Shown: positions 31,742 through 44,295, counted from the stretch's first letter. The stretch: 64,000 bases of DNA from Favolaschia claudopus (GCA_037176885.1 JAWWNJ010000008.1:744001-808000); one strand, 5' to 3'. A program made the numbers and translations. Notes: generated from the sequence alone by a model not told the origin.

Positions 31742-34252
31742 TCATCCCGTCTTTTCCTCGACAATCACCGACTCAACCCCCGTCCACAACTTCAACATCG
31801 CCTCCCCGGAATCCGGATTCACCTCAGTCCCATCCTTCGAGAGCCTCACCTCGCGATCATGATTCCAACTATTCCGAATGTGTCGTGTGCGGCGAAATGG
31901 GATTCGCGTGGTAGCGAGCCAGGTCACTCGGAAGGGATTGCTTATCGTGACGCCAGCGGTGTGAGGGGAAGGGACGACACCGAGATCGATGCTGATTTTC
32001 CTCATTTTCTCGTCGAGGAGGAGATCGTTGGCGCTTTGCTCGGCGGATTCGGATGGTGCGCTTTGCATACTGCGGTGGGCTGTTAGCAGGAGGGAAAGTA
32101 GAGGGCAGAGGAGAAGAAGGATTGCATACCGCGCATAGCCGTAAAACTCTTTGGCCTCTGCAGCTGAGAATATGAGGAAGACGTCGTTGGAGGTGCGGTA
32201 GGCTTGGTTTATTACGAGCTCGATATCCGGGGCTGATACAGCCCACATACCCAGCTCTTTACTGCGCTCCGCGATTCGCTGGCCAAGTCGTAAGTGGTCG
32301 GGTGAGCATAGTACGATACAGGCCGGAGACATACCTCGGAAGGACATTTCACCACAAAGAACCGCCTCGGAAAATGCGCCGCCATGAATTCCGAATTCGT
32401 CGACGCGTAGGAGGACATAGTCTGATTCGATTCTACAGAAAGCTTAAGCGTTGTGGATGTAGGCGGCGGCAACAGCGTGTCGATATGTTCGATTTGATTG
32501 ATGATGGACATGGAGGAAATTTGTGGATCCTCTACGGGCGTGCGCGGGGTGTGGCAAAGTATTTCTAGAGAGTCGACTACGGAGTCGATGGATGGTCGGG
32601 CTTCTTTCGAGTCGGCCCATAGCTGAGTGATAACATTCCATAACATGTCTGAGGTCAGCTCGTCTGGACGGGAAGGCCGCTTTCCTGCGATGATCTGGAG
32701 GAGGGCTGTAGCATCGGATAGGCCGGCAAATGGAGGGAGACCGGTGTACAGCTGGAATTCGAATGTAAATTTCTCAGCGCCGTCCAAATAAGAAAGGTCA
32801 ATCGTAAAGTACCTCAATACAGACACACGCAAAAGCATACGCATCGCTCGCCGTCGTGCGCAAGAAGCGTGAGCATCCAAACCCGCCGGGATCGATGAGT
32901 TCGGGGGCCATCCATTGGATGCTTCCGGCGCGATTGGTCGTGGATGGGTTGGCTGTTTCGTGGTTGTCTGCGAAGACGGTGAGTCCGAAGTCCGTGAGAC
33001 GTGCGGTCATGTCGTCTGAGATGAGGATGTTGGACTGAGTATGTGTAGTATGTTAGGCAACATATGCGAGCACATAATGAGAATAACGCACACCGCGAAG
33101 GTCGCCGTGGACGACTGTCATTGAGTGTAAGTAAGCCAAACCTTGCGCTACCTGAAAGAGCTGGTGGAATTGTGAGCGGCAAAGTGGATATGTTGATATG
33201 AGGGATGTTACCAGTTTTTCGACGACCGTGGGGCCATTCTTTTTCGCGTGATTCAAAGCTGTACCTTGCTCCATCCACGGAGAGACCATGGCTAGGGATG
33301 GTTGAAATGTCTCTCGGTCTATCCCCAGCAGAGGTAGAATGAAAGGATGCTGTAAACGTCGCCAGATAAGAACTTCTTGACAGAAACGCTGCGGTATCAT
33401 TATATGAGCATTTGATAGTTACAAGAAAGAATGTTTTTACCAATCGCGCTTTTCGCTGATCATCGACATCCGCAGTCAGAGATGTAGACAGTCGCTTGAG
33501 AGCCACTGTTCGTCCTCTATACGAAGCACGGTATATCTCACCGAATCCCCCGCGTTCGCGGTAAAATCGGTCGCAATCGGAGATGGAATGAATAAATATG
33601 GTATGGGGTAGTTTGTCTGAGAGTTGGGATAGTTTGAGCATAAATCGATGCGTTTTGGAGATATCCAATGGATACATTCGATACATCCCCGCGAGGTGTC
33701 CGGATAATATCTGAATGAAAAAATGAGCTTGTCGATGGAAAACAGAAAAGATAAGGACGGAAAGATTACCTGATCAAGGACGTCTATGAAATGCTGAGCT
33801 TCGTCGCGTCTCAGCGCAAGAGCCTCTTCGTTCGCTTCAGGGGTATCCATGATGTACGTGATGTGAGCAGCAATCCGCTCTTCGTCCAATCGTACCGCGC
33901 TGAGTACATCGGGGGAATATTTCAATCCGAGCTGTTGGGCAATCTACGATGATGGATGTATGGTTTTTCGACTCCATGAATACGAGCACGTATTTACCTC
34001 CAACAGTGCTGTTCGAGGCTCTTGGCAACGGAGAAGAGCCAGGATTGGTGGCATGTGGTACGTCTCTAGCAGCTCGTCCAATTTGAATCGATGACGGAGT
34101 TGTTCCAGCACTGGCGGAGAGGGCAAGACTGTATCGTTTCCATTCGAAAAAACGATGTCGACGAGATGGTCCAGAAGACACTAATTAAGTTCACTGTATC
34201 AGCTATACGTTGTACGAGGACTTTTACTTGCCTGATAGACAAAGATTGACAT
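31742..34252 (-). CDS. TKL-type protein kinase fused to a YTH (m6A-reader) domain, ~669 aa
   Basis: Ten exons (34252-34232, 34180-33998, 33943-33770, 33710-33441, 33388-33212, 33160-33092, 33034-32813, 32751-32335, 32278-32130, 32069-31742) keep one frame over 2,010 nt. An N-terminal helical part is followed by a kinase: glycine loop GGFGEIY (~residue 180), VALK lysine, catalytic HGDLRGSN (~295), TDFG and APELI. All key residues are present, so the kinase should be active. The kinase C-lobe exon also encodes the start of a YTH domain, RFFVVKCPSE. The next exons give GMWAV, AYRTSNDVFLIFS, EFYGYARM, FRVTWLATTRIPF, RTRHIRNSWNHDREV and SKDGTEV. YTH domains bind N6-methyladenosine in RNA. The two domains share an exon, so the fusion is not a prediction artefact. 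The intron at 34181-34231 uses a GC donor. An upstream first exon cannot be excluded. Confidence 0.85.
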
Positions 34253-34738
34253 TTCCAAGATAAGAGGTGAGTCTGCCGCAGCCTCCGCTCCCTACAATTT
34301 TTCAAGTGGAAAGTTTGAAACAGTTTGAGGTATTTCCTAAGCCGAACCGGTGTGGACAACTTCAAGATCTTGCAGTTTTCCGAGTTCCCAGTAATGTATT
34401 CTGAATCTTTTCAAATTTTGGCAGGACTCCTTTACGCGTTGAATCGAACTTGAGCGCACAAAGGCTTAATCCAGGGTACCTAATATGAGCAGCACGCGTC
34501 CCGGCCTCTAACAAGCTTCACCATCGGCTGCGTGAGTCGCCCTTCGCCATTGTCGTCGCAGAAAAGTCCAAGCTGCCGATAGCCGAGTCACAATGTGACC
34601 GTCACGCCCGCTCTCCTCATCTCCCGCCTCCCGCCCGACGCCAAGGCTACGTAGCTCTGTGCTCGTGGTGAGCCAGAGAACTTCGAAAGTCCAAGTACTC
34701 TGAGGCTACCAGCTGCCCCTCATTTGCCTACGTCGACC
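34253..34738. promoter_or_regulatory. Divergent promoter region of kinase-YTH and SRP72 genes
   Basis: Both genes point away from this 490-base gap, which has no coding content that I trust apart from a possible upstream exon of the kinase gene near 34300-34360. Confidence 0.5.
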
Positions 34739-35870
34739 ATGCCAACGCCGGCACCCAAATCCAAATCCAAGTCTACAGGCTCCAGCAACGTTTCCAAGTC
34801 CAAACACGTCTCAAAGCCCAAGACTCGAGTTCCTCTGGCAGTTCCCGAACAGACGAAACGTCTCTTCAAGACCCTCGTAGCTCAAATTGACGGAGGACAC
34901 AACCTCAATGCGATAAAGACGTGTGACAAAAGTAGGTGCCTGAGGCTATCATAGTTACTATACTTGTGCTGTCCATCGACTCAAACCTCGCACAGTACTT
35001 CGTCTCGCCCCATCGGACCCCGATGCGCTTCAGACGAAGCTCTTCCTTCTGTTGTCTACGGACCAGCCCGCAGCTGCTATCACTCTCATCGAATCTCTGA
35101 ATGAGGAGGGGGCGAATGCCTTCGAACGCGCGTATGCGCTGTATTGCTTGAATAAGCGGGATGAGGCGCGTGATGCTCTGCCGCAAACCTCCGCAGAGGT
35201 AGATGAACGGGGTGCCAGGCATCTCGAGGCCCAGCTGGTGCGTCTCATCTATCAGCCTTACTTAATACCTCTTAATTCACCACTCCTCTGTCTCGCAGGA
35301 CTACCGCGAAGGCGCGTACCAAGCCGCCTTCGACATCTACAACGACCTCCTTGACTCTGCACCGGTCCGTCTTCTTCTTCTCTTCGATGTCGCAGTACAA
35401 TGATACTCACGCCTTTGTAGACCGCCGAGGAACAAGCCGACATCCTCACCAACATCCAAGCCGCCTCCTCGCACCTCGACTTCATCAACACCACCTTCCT
35501 CCACTCCCTCGACGCCCTCCCCACGCACCTGCAGACGCAGCTCGAGGACGCCCCGCCACCCGCCCTGCCCTCCTCTGCCCCCGTCGTGCAGGTTCCTGCG
35601 GAACCCGTTAAGGCGGCGCCGCCGAAGGAGAAGATGGTGCGCCTTCCGAAGGGCGTCGTTCTGGGCGTGACGCCGCCGCCGGATCCGGAGCGCTGGCTCA
35701 AGAAGAGCGAGCGCTCGAACCTTGGACAAAAGCGGAGGAAGGGAGGTGGGGGTGGGGGTGGTGCGACACAGGGCAGTGCGGCCGATGTACCTGGTGCAGC
35801 GGATAACAGCGGTGGAGGTGGAGGTGGGAAGGGTGGTAATGCGAAAGGGAAGGGGAAGAAGAAGAAGTAG
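34739..35870 (+). CDS. SRP72: Signal recognition particle subunit SRP72, shortened (316 aa)
   Basis: Four exons: 34739-34931, 34996-35237, 35299-35364 and 35421-35870, total 951 nt in frame. The N-terminus is basic and Lys/Ser-rich. TPR-like helices follow (ILRLAPSDPDALQTKLFLLL, AFERAYALYCLNKRDEA, YREGAYQAAFDIYNDLL, ILTNIQAASSHLDF). The C-terminus holds the SRP72 RNA-binding signature RLPKGVVLGVTPPPDPERW followed by LKKSER and a Gly/Lys-rich tail. SRP72 with SRP68 binds SRP RNA and is needed for ER targeting. Fungal SRP72 is usually about twice as long; here the central TPR region is absent between LDFIN and the Pro/Ala-rich linker. It is a natural short form, a paralogue or a deleted copy. 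The 22.7-kb insertion begins 220 bases after the stop. Confidence 0.85.
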
Positions 35871-36089
35871 ATATAGAGGGTACTGTCGGGTCTGTGTCGA
35901 CAACACTGCCACCGCGTATACCTGAAAGTCTCATCGATCTTTTTCAAAAACTTTCACAAACCTTTTGTTTTTGGATTTCGCCTCCTACTGACGTGCAAAA
36001 AACCTTCGGGAAAGCACGCCCTCGGATCCATGGACCATGGGAGCCTAATACCTATGTCGAGTAGCAGAGTGACTTGCGAATCTCGAGGA

Positions 36090-39000
36090 TACTTATCGGC
36101 TCATGTACTATGTCTGTGGTTGGGAGGGAATAAATCGCGTTTTTTCAAAACGAAAAAAGAGAAAAAGAAAGGAAAAGAGAGGGACATTCAGAGATTTATT
36201 GGGAGCTCTCATACCTCATTTTGGAGCTCAAAGCTTGCTCCAACGTTGAAAACGATATGTTTTTCTGTTTGATTGGACTATCGAAGCCGCCCGTTCCGTG
36301 GTAAAATCCTTTGATTTCAAACCTATGTCTTCCGGAGATAAAGACATAGGACCAGCGAATGGTTTTCAAGATCTTTGTCCTTTCTCTCACGTCAACGCCG
36401 GCAACTCGGCGAAGGTATTGCAAACTGAACCAAATGACGCGAGCGCGTCGCGTCTCTTCTATTCTGCTTCTGTTTGTTCTCCTCCACTGGCCGTCAAAAT
36501 ATCCCATCAACATGTTCTTGTAAGTGTCTGCAATATTCAGCACTTGAACAAGTGGTAAATTTTCAATTTTCACGCTGGAGCTGACACGAAGACAATTCTC
36601 GCAAGTTTCCTAGCCAATTTCGTATGCCAAGAATCCCCTATGCCAGTTGAGCTAGCTCTTCTACACCTCAAGTTTGCGTTGCAAAATACCGCCAAAACCG
36701 GCTACCATACAAAAAAATTCCGCGCTGCGCGCGATTGACTCCATTGCCTACCAAGGGAGATCTGTTCTGGTGGTTAATTCACTCCAAGGCCGATGGACCT
36801 GATGGGTGGTGGCCGAGGGTATGGCATAAGAGCAAGACGGCCGGATTTGAACATGTTCAAACCGAATTTCTGTCCATCTGTGGGCACTGACCAGGCCGAT
36901 TTGATCAAAATAAATCCAGAATCATTTTCTTCTACAGTACACAAGTCAAAGATGCAGTAGTCTATCACTTACCCTCCAAGAAACCATTTCTCAGGTGTGA
37001 TAAAGCTCTCAAGTTAACACCAAGAGCGCGATCCCGATTTTTCAACATTCACTGAACTGTTCGGGCTTATCGGCCTTAATCGGCGTTGCCTATGCTAAGA
37101 TCAAACGGGACCCGCGGCCATCTGTCAATCAACACGGGTGCAGACCTATGTACATAGGTAACCACAGACATGGTTAATGAGCCTACTTAGGCTCATGTAC
37201 TATGTCTGTGGTTGGGAGGGAATAAATCGCGTTTTTTCAAAACGAAAAAAGAGAAAAAGAAAGGAAAAGAGAGGGACATTCAGAGATTTATTGGGAGCTC
37301 TCATACCTCATTTTGGAGCTCAAAGCTTGCTCCAACGTTGAAAACGATATGTTTTTCTGTTTGATTGGACTATCGAAGCCGCCCGTTCCGTGGTAAAATC
37401 CTTTGATTTCAAACCTATGTCTTCCGGAGATAAAGACATAGGACCAGCGAATGGTTTTCAAGATCTTTGTCCTTTCTCTCACGTCAACGCCGGCAACTCG
37501 GCGAAGGTATTGCAAACTGAACCAAATGACGCGAGCGCGTCGCGTCTCTTCTATTCTGCTTCTGTTTGTTCTCCTCCACTGGCCGTCAAAATATCCCATC
37601 AACATGTTCTTGTAAGTGTCTGCAATATTCAGCACTTGAACAAGTGGTAAATTTTCAATTTTCACGCTGGAGCTGACACGAAGACAATTCTCGCAAGTTT
37701 CCTAGCCAATTTCGTATGCCAAGAATCCCCTATGCCAGTTGAGCTAGCTCTTCTACACCTCAAGTTTGCGTTGCAAAATACCGCCAAAACCGGCTACCAT
37801 ACAAAAAAATTCCGCGCTGCGCGCGATTGACTCCATTGCCTACCAAGGGAGATCTGTTCTGGTGGTTAATTCACTCCAAGGCCGATGGACCTGATGGGTG
37901 GTGGCCGAGGGTATGGCATAAGAGCAAGACGGCCGGATTTGAACATGTTCAAACCGAATTTCTGTCCATCTGTGGGCACTGACCAGGCCGATTTGATCAA
38001 AATAAATCCAGAATCATTTTCTTCTACAGTACACAAGTCAAAGATGCAGTAGTCTATCACTTACCCTCCAAGAAACCATTTCTCAGGTGTGATAAAGCTC
38101 TCAAGTTAACACCAAGAGCGCGATCCCGATTTTTCAACATTCACTGAACTGTTCGGGCTTATCGGCCTTAATCGGCGTTGCCTATGCTAAGATCAAACGG
38201 GACCCGCGGCCATCTGTCAATCAACACGGGTGCAGACCTATGTACATAGGTAACCACAGACATGGTTAATGAGCCTACTTAGGCTCATGTACTATGTCTG
38301 TGGTTGGGAGGGAATAAATCGCGTTTTTTCAAAACGAAAAAAGAGAAAAAGAAAGGAAAAGAGAGGGACATTCAGAGATTTATTGGGAGCTCTCATACCT
38401 CATTTTGGAGCTCAAAGCTTGCTCCAACGTTGAAAACGATATGTTTTTCTGTTTGATTGGACTATCGAAGCCGCCCGTTCCGTGGTAAAATCCTTTGATT
38501 TCAAACCTATGTCTTCCGGAGATAAAGACATAGGACCAGCGAATGGTTTTCAAGATCTTTGTCCTTTCTCTCACGTCAACGCCGGCAACTCGGCGAAGGT
38601 ATTGCAAACTGAACCAAATGACGCGAGCGCGTCGCGTCTCTTCTATTCTGCTTCTGTTTGTTCTCCTCCACTGGCCGTCAAAATATCCCATCAACATGTT
38701 CTTGTAAGTGTCTGCAATATTCAGCACTTGAACAAGTGGTAAATTTTCAATTTTCACGCTGGAGCTGACACGAAGACAATTCTCGCAAGTTTCCTAGCCA
38801 ATTTCGTATGCCAAGAATCCCCTATGCCAGTTGAGCTAGCTCTTCTACACCTCAAGTTTGCGTTGCAAAATACCGCCAAAACCGGCTACCATACAAAAAA
38901 ATTCCGCGCTGCGCGCGATTGACTCCATTGCCTACCAAGGGAGATCTGTTCTGGTGGTTAATTCACTCCAAGGCCGATGGACCTGATGGGTGGTGGCCGA

Positions 39001-41558
39001 GGGTATGGCATAAGAGCAAGACGGCCGGATTTGAACATGTTCAAACCGAATTTCTGTCCATCTGTGGGCACTGACCAGGCCGATTTGATCAAAATAAATC
39101 CAGAATCATTTTCTTCTACAGTACACAAGTCAAAGATGCAGTAGTCTATCACTTACCCTCCAAGAAACCATTTCTCAGGTGTGATAAAGCTCTCAAGTTA
39201 ACACCAAGAGCGCGATCCCGATTTTTCAACATTCACTGAACTGTTCGGGCTTATCGGCCTTAATCGGCGTTGCCTATGCTAAGATCAAACGGGACCCGCG
39301 GCCATCTGTCAATCAACACGGGTGCAGACCTATGTACATAGGTAACCACAGACATGGTTAATGAGCCTACTTAGGCTCATGTACTATGTCTGTGGTTGGG
39401 AGGGAATAAATCGCGTTTTTTCAAAACGAAAAAAGAGAAAAAGAAAGGAAAAGAGAGGGACATTCAGAGATTTATTGGGAGCTCTCATACCTCATTTTGG
39501 AGCTCAAAGCTTGCTCCAACGTTGAAAACGATATGTTTTTCTGTTTGATTGGACTATCGAAGCCGCCCGTTCCGTGGTAAAATCCTTTGATTTCAAACCT
39601 ATGTCTTCCGGAGATAAAGACATAGGACCAGCGAATGGTTTTCAAGATCTTTGTCCTTTCTCTCACGTCAACGCCGGCAACTCGGCGAAGGTATTGCAAA
39701 CTGAACCAAATGACGCGAGCGCGTCGCGTCTCTTCTATTCTGCTTCTGTTTGTTCTCCTCCACTGGCCGTCAAAATATCCCATCAACATGTTCTTGTAAG
39801 TGTCTGCAATATTCAGCACTTGAACAAGTGGTAAATTTTCAATTTTCACGCTGGAGCTGACACGAAGACAATTCTCGCAAGTTTCCTAGCCAATTTCGTA
39901 TGCCAAGAATCCCCTATGCCAGTTGAGCTAGCTCTTCTACACCTCAAGTTTGCGTTGCAAAATACCGCCAAAACCGGCTACCATACAAAAAAATTCCGCG
40001 CTGCGCGCGATTGACTCCATTGCCTACCAAGGGAGATCTGTTCTGGTGGTTAATTCACTCCAAGGCCGATGGACCTGATGGGTGGTGGCCGAGGGTATGG
40101 CATAAGAGCAAGACGGCCGGATTTGAACATGTTCAAACCGAATTTCTGTCCATCTGTGGGCACTGACCAGGCCGATTTGATCAAAATAAATCCAGAATCA
40201 TTTTCTTCTACAGTACACAAGTCAAAGATGCAGTAGTCTATCACTTACCCTCCAAGAAACCATTTCTCAGGTGTGATAAAGCTCTCAAGTTAACACCAAG
40301 AGCGCGATCCCGATTTTTCAACATTCACTGAACTGTTCGGGCTTATCGGCCTTAATCGGCGTTGCCTATGCTAAGATCAAACGGGACCCGCGGCCATCTG
40401 TCAATCAACACGGGTGCAGACCTATGTACATAGGTAACCACAGACATGGTTAATGAGCCTACTTAGGCTCATGTACTATGTCTGTGGTTGGGAGGGAATA
40501 AATCGCGTTTTTTCAAAACGAAAAAAGAGAAAAAGAAAGGAAAAGAGAGGGACATTCAGAGATTTATTGGGAGCTCTCATACCTCATTTTGGAGCTCAAA
40601 GCTTGCTCCAACGTTGAAAACGATATGTTTTTCTGTTTGATTGGACTATCGAAGCCGCCCGTTCCGTGGTAAAATCCTTTGATTTCAAACCTATGTCTTC
40701 CGGAGATAAAGACATAGGACCAGCGAATGGTTTTCAAGATCTTTGTCCTTTCTCTCACGTCAACGCCGGCAACTCGGCGAAGGTATTGCAAACTGAACCA
40801 AATGACGCGAGCGCGTCGCGTCTCTTCTATTCTGCTTCTGTTTGTTCTCCTCCACTGGCCGTCAAAATATCCCATCAACATGTTCTTGTAAGTGTCTGCA
40901 ATATTCAGCACTTGAACAAGTGGTAAATTTTCAATTTTCACGCTGGAGCTGACACGAAGACAATTCTCGCAAGTTTCCTAGCCAATTTCGTATGCCAAGA
41001 ATCCCCTATGCCAGTTGAGCTAGCTCTTCTACACCTCAAGTTTGCGTTGCAAAATACCGCCAAAACCGGCTACCATACAAAAAAATTCCGCGCTGCGCGC
41101 GATTGACTCCATTGCCTACCAAGGGAGATCTGTTCTGGTGGTTAATTCACTCCAAGGCCGATGGACCTGATGGGTGGTGGCCGAGGGTATGGCATAAGAG
41201 CAAGACGGCCGGATTTGAACATGTTCAAACCGAATTTCTGTCCATCTGTGGGCACTGACCAGGCCGATTTGATCAAAATAAATCCAGAATCATTTTCTTC
41301 TACAGTACACAAGTCAAAGATGCAGTAGTCTATCACTTACCCTCCAAGAAACCATTTCTCAGGTGTGATAAAGCTCTCAAGTTAACACCAAGAGCGCGAT
41401 CCCGATTTTTCAACATTCACTGAACTGTTCGGGCTTATCGGCCTTAATCGGCGTTGCCTATGCTAAGATCAAACGGGACCCGCGGCCATCTGTCAATCAA
41501 CACGGGTGCAGACCTATGTACATAGGTAACCACAGACATGGTTAATGAGCCTACTTAT
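36090..41558. repeat. Tandem array of five 1,092-bp units with imperfect terminal inverted repeats
   Basis: Units start GGCTCATGTACTATG and end ACATGGTTAATGAGCC. The ends are imperfect inverted repeats of about 24 bases (roughly 21 matching). Between units stands TACTTA (37184, 38276, 39368, 40460), so each junction reads GAGCC-TACTTA-GGCTC, a 7-base-arm palindrome around CT. The left flank is TACTTATC at 36090-36097 and the right end meets TACTTAT at 41552. I noticed no difference between units. Each unit contains a perfect 16-base palindrome ACCTATGTACATAGGT near its right end and an inner hairpin CCTATGTCTT...AAGACATAGG. Confidence 0.95.
36196..36573 (-). CDS. 125-aa open frame of the 1,092-bp unit (copy 1 of 5)
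   Basis: Every unit carries the same frame (also at 37288, 38380, 39472 and 40564) starting MKIENLPLVQVL and containing Trp/Arg-rich stretches (DGQWRRTNRSRIEETRR). I do not recognise it. Because the units are identical, conservation cannot be used as evidence for coding, so it may be only an open frame. Confidence 0.25.
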   Translation of the reverse strand: MKIENLPLVQVLNIADTYKNMLMGYFDGQWRRTNRSRIEETRRARVIWFSLQYLRRVAGVDVRERTKILKTIRWSYVFISGRHRFEIKGFYHGTGGFDSPIKQKNISFSTLEQALSSKMRYESSQ

Positions 41559-41896
41559 GTTTTTTGTTTTACGGGGTTTGATCCCGTTGATCCCGCCGGC
41601 TTGTCATTGATGCTATCAACCGCGTCCCCTTTGGGCGCGTTTGATGCCCGGCCTTCCTAATCGGGAAACGGATTTCGCGTCAGCGCTCGCTGCTTGCCCC
41701 TCGAGCCTCTTGCATACACATTCCAAGTACAAAGATCTTATCTTACAGCTGTTGTAGGAAGTAAATTCAATCTTGATTTCAGTATGTATGTATCAGCTTT
41801 AAGATGTATCAAGAACTTTGTATCGAGCCGAGCACTTGTACTTCGAGCAGAAACAAATGAGAAAGAACTGTATTCCACAGAAATGGACGCCCTAGG

Positions 41897-44186
41897 TCAG
41901 TCAACACTGACTCCTCTCTTGCTCCTCCGGCCAATGGTAACTCCCCGCGCCTTGTTGCTGTCTCTGATTGCGCCAATGAGTTTCGAAATACGTTTGTGAG
42001 TCTCGGGGTAAGTCTTCATGAATTCTGCTTCATTGCGGCCCAATCTGAAGGAAGGCAAGTTAGCGAGAGCTGCACTTTACAAGAAGGTAACAAACTACTG
42101 ACCTTTCGTACTCGTCAAAAATCAGCTTACGTTGGGACCGCTTTGACCCAGTAATCTTTCTCATTCCGTCCGAATACCATTCCCGTGGCCAATCCCGCAA
42201 AGCCTTCAAGTTCTGGCTTTCATCCCCATGCTCCCACTGGCGAACAGCCTCAAGCCAAGCCTTATCGCCTTTCTTCAAGTCGGGAATAGCCACACCCGGG
42301 ATGACTTCCACTTGCTCAGATATCAGAGGGCGAGAGTTGCGGGAAGGTGTGTTAGGGTTTGAGATGTTCTCAACAGAGGCATTGCGTGCGGGGTTTGACT
42401 GGGTAGGTGGGGAGAGCGGTGGTGAAGCAGTTGGATAGGAACGTGTTGACAGTGTCGTGCTTCCATGACGGTCACGGTGGGAATTCTGGGAATTCGATGA
42501 ATCAAGGCTGATTGCATTCAGCTTCGCCATGATTTCGGATGTGGTGGCACGGAATTCCTGAGTTGTGACTGGCTTGACCAGTAGATGTTCACCCATGAAG
42601 CTCTTGTCAACTTCGTTCTGCACGGGACACAGGGCATCAGCATGGCCAGTTTCGTAACTCTGGAGGGAATCTAGAAGGTATTTCATCAACGTATCGACCT
42701 GGAAAGATTCAGCTACTGGTCAGGTCAAATTCCGAACAAGTATGACTTACATGCTCGCCAATAGCCCAGCCACCCCACCATCGAACAATATTCAAGGACC
42801 ATCGCTTCCCAAGAGGCGCAAACATGAAGCGATATTGTGCCCCTCCACGACGGAAACTGTGAGTCGTGTACGTCTTCTCAAGTTGCGCCGCGACTGTGAA
42901 TTCAGTGATGAGGTCCTGACACATTTGCAGAGTCATCTCCCGCTTCGCATGAATTGTTCCATTGGACGCAATGTACGGAAAAATGTAGTCATCGGGCTCG
43001 AGCTTCCGACCCAGGCAAAGCTCATAGAAAGGGAGCCAGGTAAGCAGATGTTGATACATGTCGAGGGCGGGAAGGTCGGGTTGGCCATAAATATTATATT
43101 CATTGCCTACGCCGTCGTGAGTTATTTTACTTGGACCACTGTCAGCAAGACTAACTTTCTCGTGTTCCGTCGTAGCCTTGCTTGTGTTGCCATCCTTTAC
43201 GACCATCTAAGAAGACTTTGAAATACGGGTGACTGGAAGGTAGTGGCCCAATACAATTCAAAGTCAAGTCCCGCATCTGAAGTCCGCACAGCTCAAAGTT
43301 TCTGCGTGACGAGACTCGGAGTTAGAAAATACTTCATCAGAAGACGGTAAACCAGATGCAGCTAACCTTGTCCAAAGCGTGAAGCCACTGGAAGCAAAAC
43401 CCCGCATTAACCCATGCTTCAAGAGAAGAAGACGCTCCGCCAGTGCAGTAGGTGGAATTCCGGCCTTCGTAGCATCGACCAGCCTTGATGTCGGACAAAT
43501 AGACTCGGACCAGTTCATGAGCGTGGTCATGTCCTCAACGGACATAGCCTCAGCATGGTTTCTTGTCGCGGCTGCACCCTTCTCGCTGTCTCGGATTTTG
43601 ATAATTTTTACCAGACTTGTGACGATTCCCGCTCGAGCGGGACAGCCAGTGAGTTTATTTGTTTCCTCATTCCACCGGTACTCGCCAGCATATTTATCTC
43701 CATCCCTATGACTCAGGGTTAGAATACAAAACCTTCAGTGAATTGAAAACATGGTGGAGCTTACATTGTGTCCCAATACTTTGCGTAGGCGCCATGAATT
43801 CCATCCGCTGTACTTTTACCCAGTCCTTCAACCAGGCATTTCTGAGTAATAAACATCTCCAGAGCAACCGCAGAGTACTGGTTGGGCGGCTTCGAGAATG
43901 CCTGGGCCAGCAAATCCGTATTGATGTTTTGCTCGCACACCCAATTTGGGTCCTCTGTCTTGCGCTTCCTTCTTTCCGCAACCACGGAAGCCAAAAAATC
44001 CTCGCCTCTCGCCAGATAACCCTTGTAGGCATTCGTTGTGTTTTCTGCATTGGTATATTTTGCCCGAGCATCACGAGTATTTTGGGCTAACGTTGCTGCA
44101 GTCACGGATTGCTTTTCTGCGGTTTTCTTCTTCCTTCCACCGGGTTTCTTCCCCTCCGAAGATGCTGTCTTGCGTGCGCGGGCCAT
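41897..44186 (-). CDS. Tyrosine recombinase (Crypton-like), 668 aa, copy 1
   Basis: Six exons: 44186-43765, 43705-43367, 43301-43156, 43106-42751, 42698-42103 and 42044-41897, total 2,007 nt with fitting phases. The N-terminal ~140 residues are basic and helical (core-binding type). Catalytic residues of the tyrosine-recombinase fold are visible: an Arg in LWTRNFELCGL at the exon 2/3 junction, the H-x-x-R box in THSFRRGGAQYRF (~residue 384), the WWGGWA segment, and a candidate nucleophile Tyr in DTLMKYLLDS (~426). A Ser/Pro linker and a C-terminal domain (AWLEAVRQWEHGD, DEYER, FMKTYPE) follow. All parts are open, so it should encode an active enzyme. It presumably catalyses excision to a circle and insertion at TACTTAT. 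The stop lies 340 bases from the element's left core. Confidence 0.88.
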
Positions 44187-44295
44187 TAGAGAGATAATAA
44201 GATAGAGATAGTACAGTAGAATGTAAAGAGCGGAGACAAATGTGTTTAGGGGTACATTATAAATTGACTACCATATTTGGAACACTGGATAGCGC

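Noticed and set aside
36640..36870. tRNA or SINE-like RNA gene inside the 1,092-bp unit
   Set aside because: On the minus strand there is an A-box-like TAGCTCAACTGG and a B-box-like GTTCAAATCC, but they are in the wrong order or spacing and no cloverleaf forms; the unit has inverted ends rather than a retro-tail.
36196..41336. Repeated 125-, 86- and 64-aa open frames in every 1,092-bp unit as a gene family
   Set aside because: The units are identical DNA, so the repetition adds no coding evidence; no family features or splice signals were seen. Only one is listed, at low confidence.
36090..41558. CRISPR-like or centromeric satellite interpretation of the array
   Set aside because: Units of 1,092 bases with inverted ends and a shared insertion core fit mobile DNA better; there are only five copies and no spacers.
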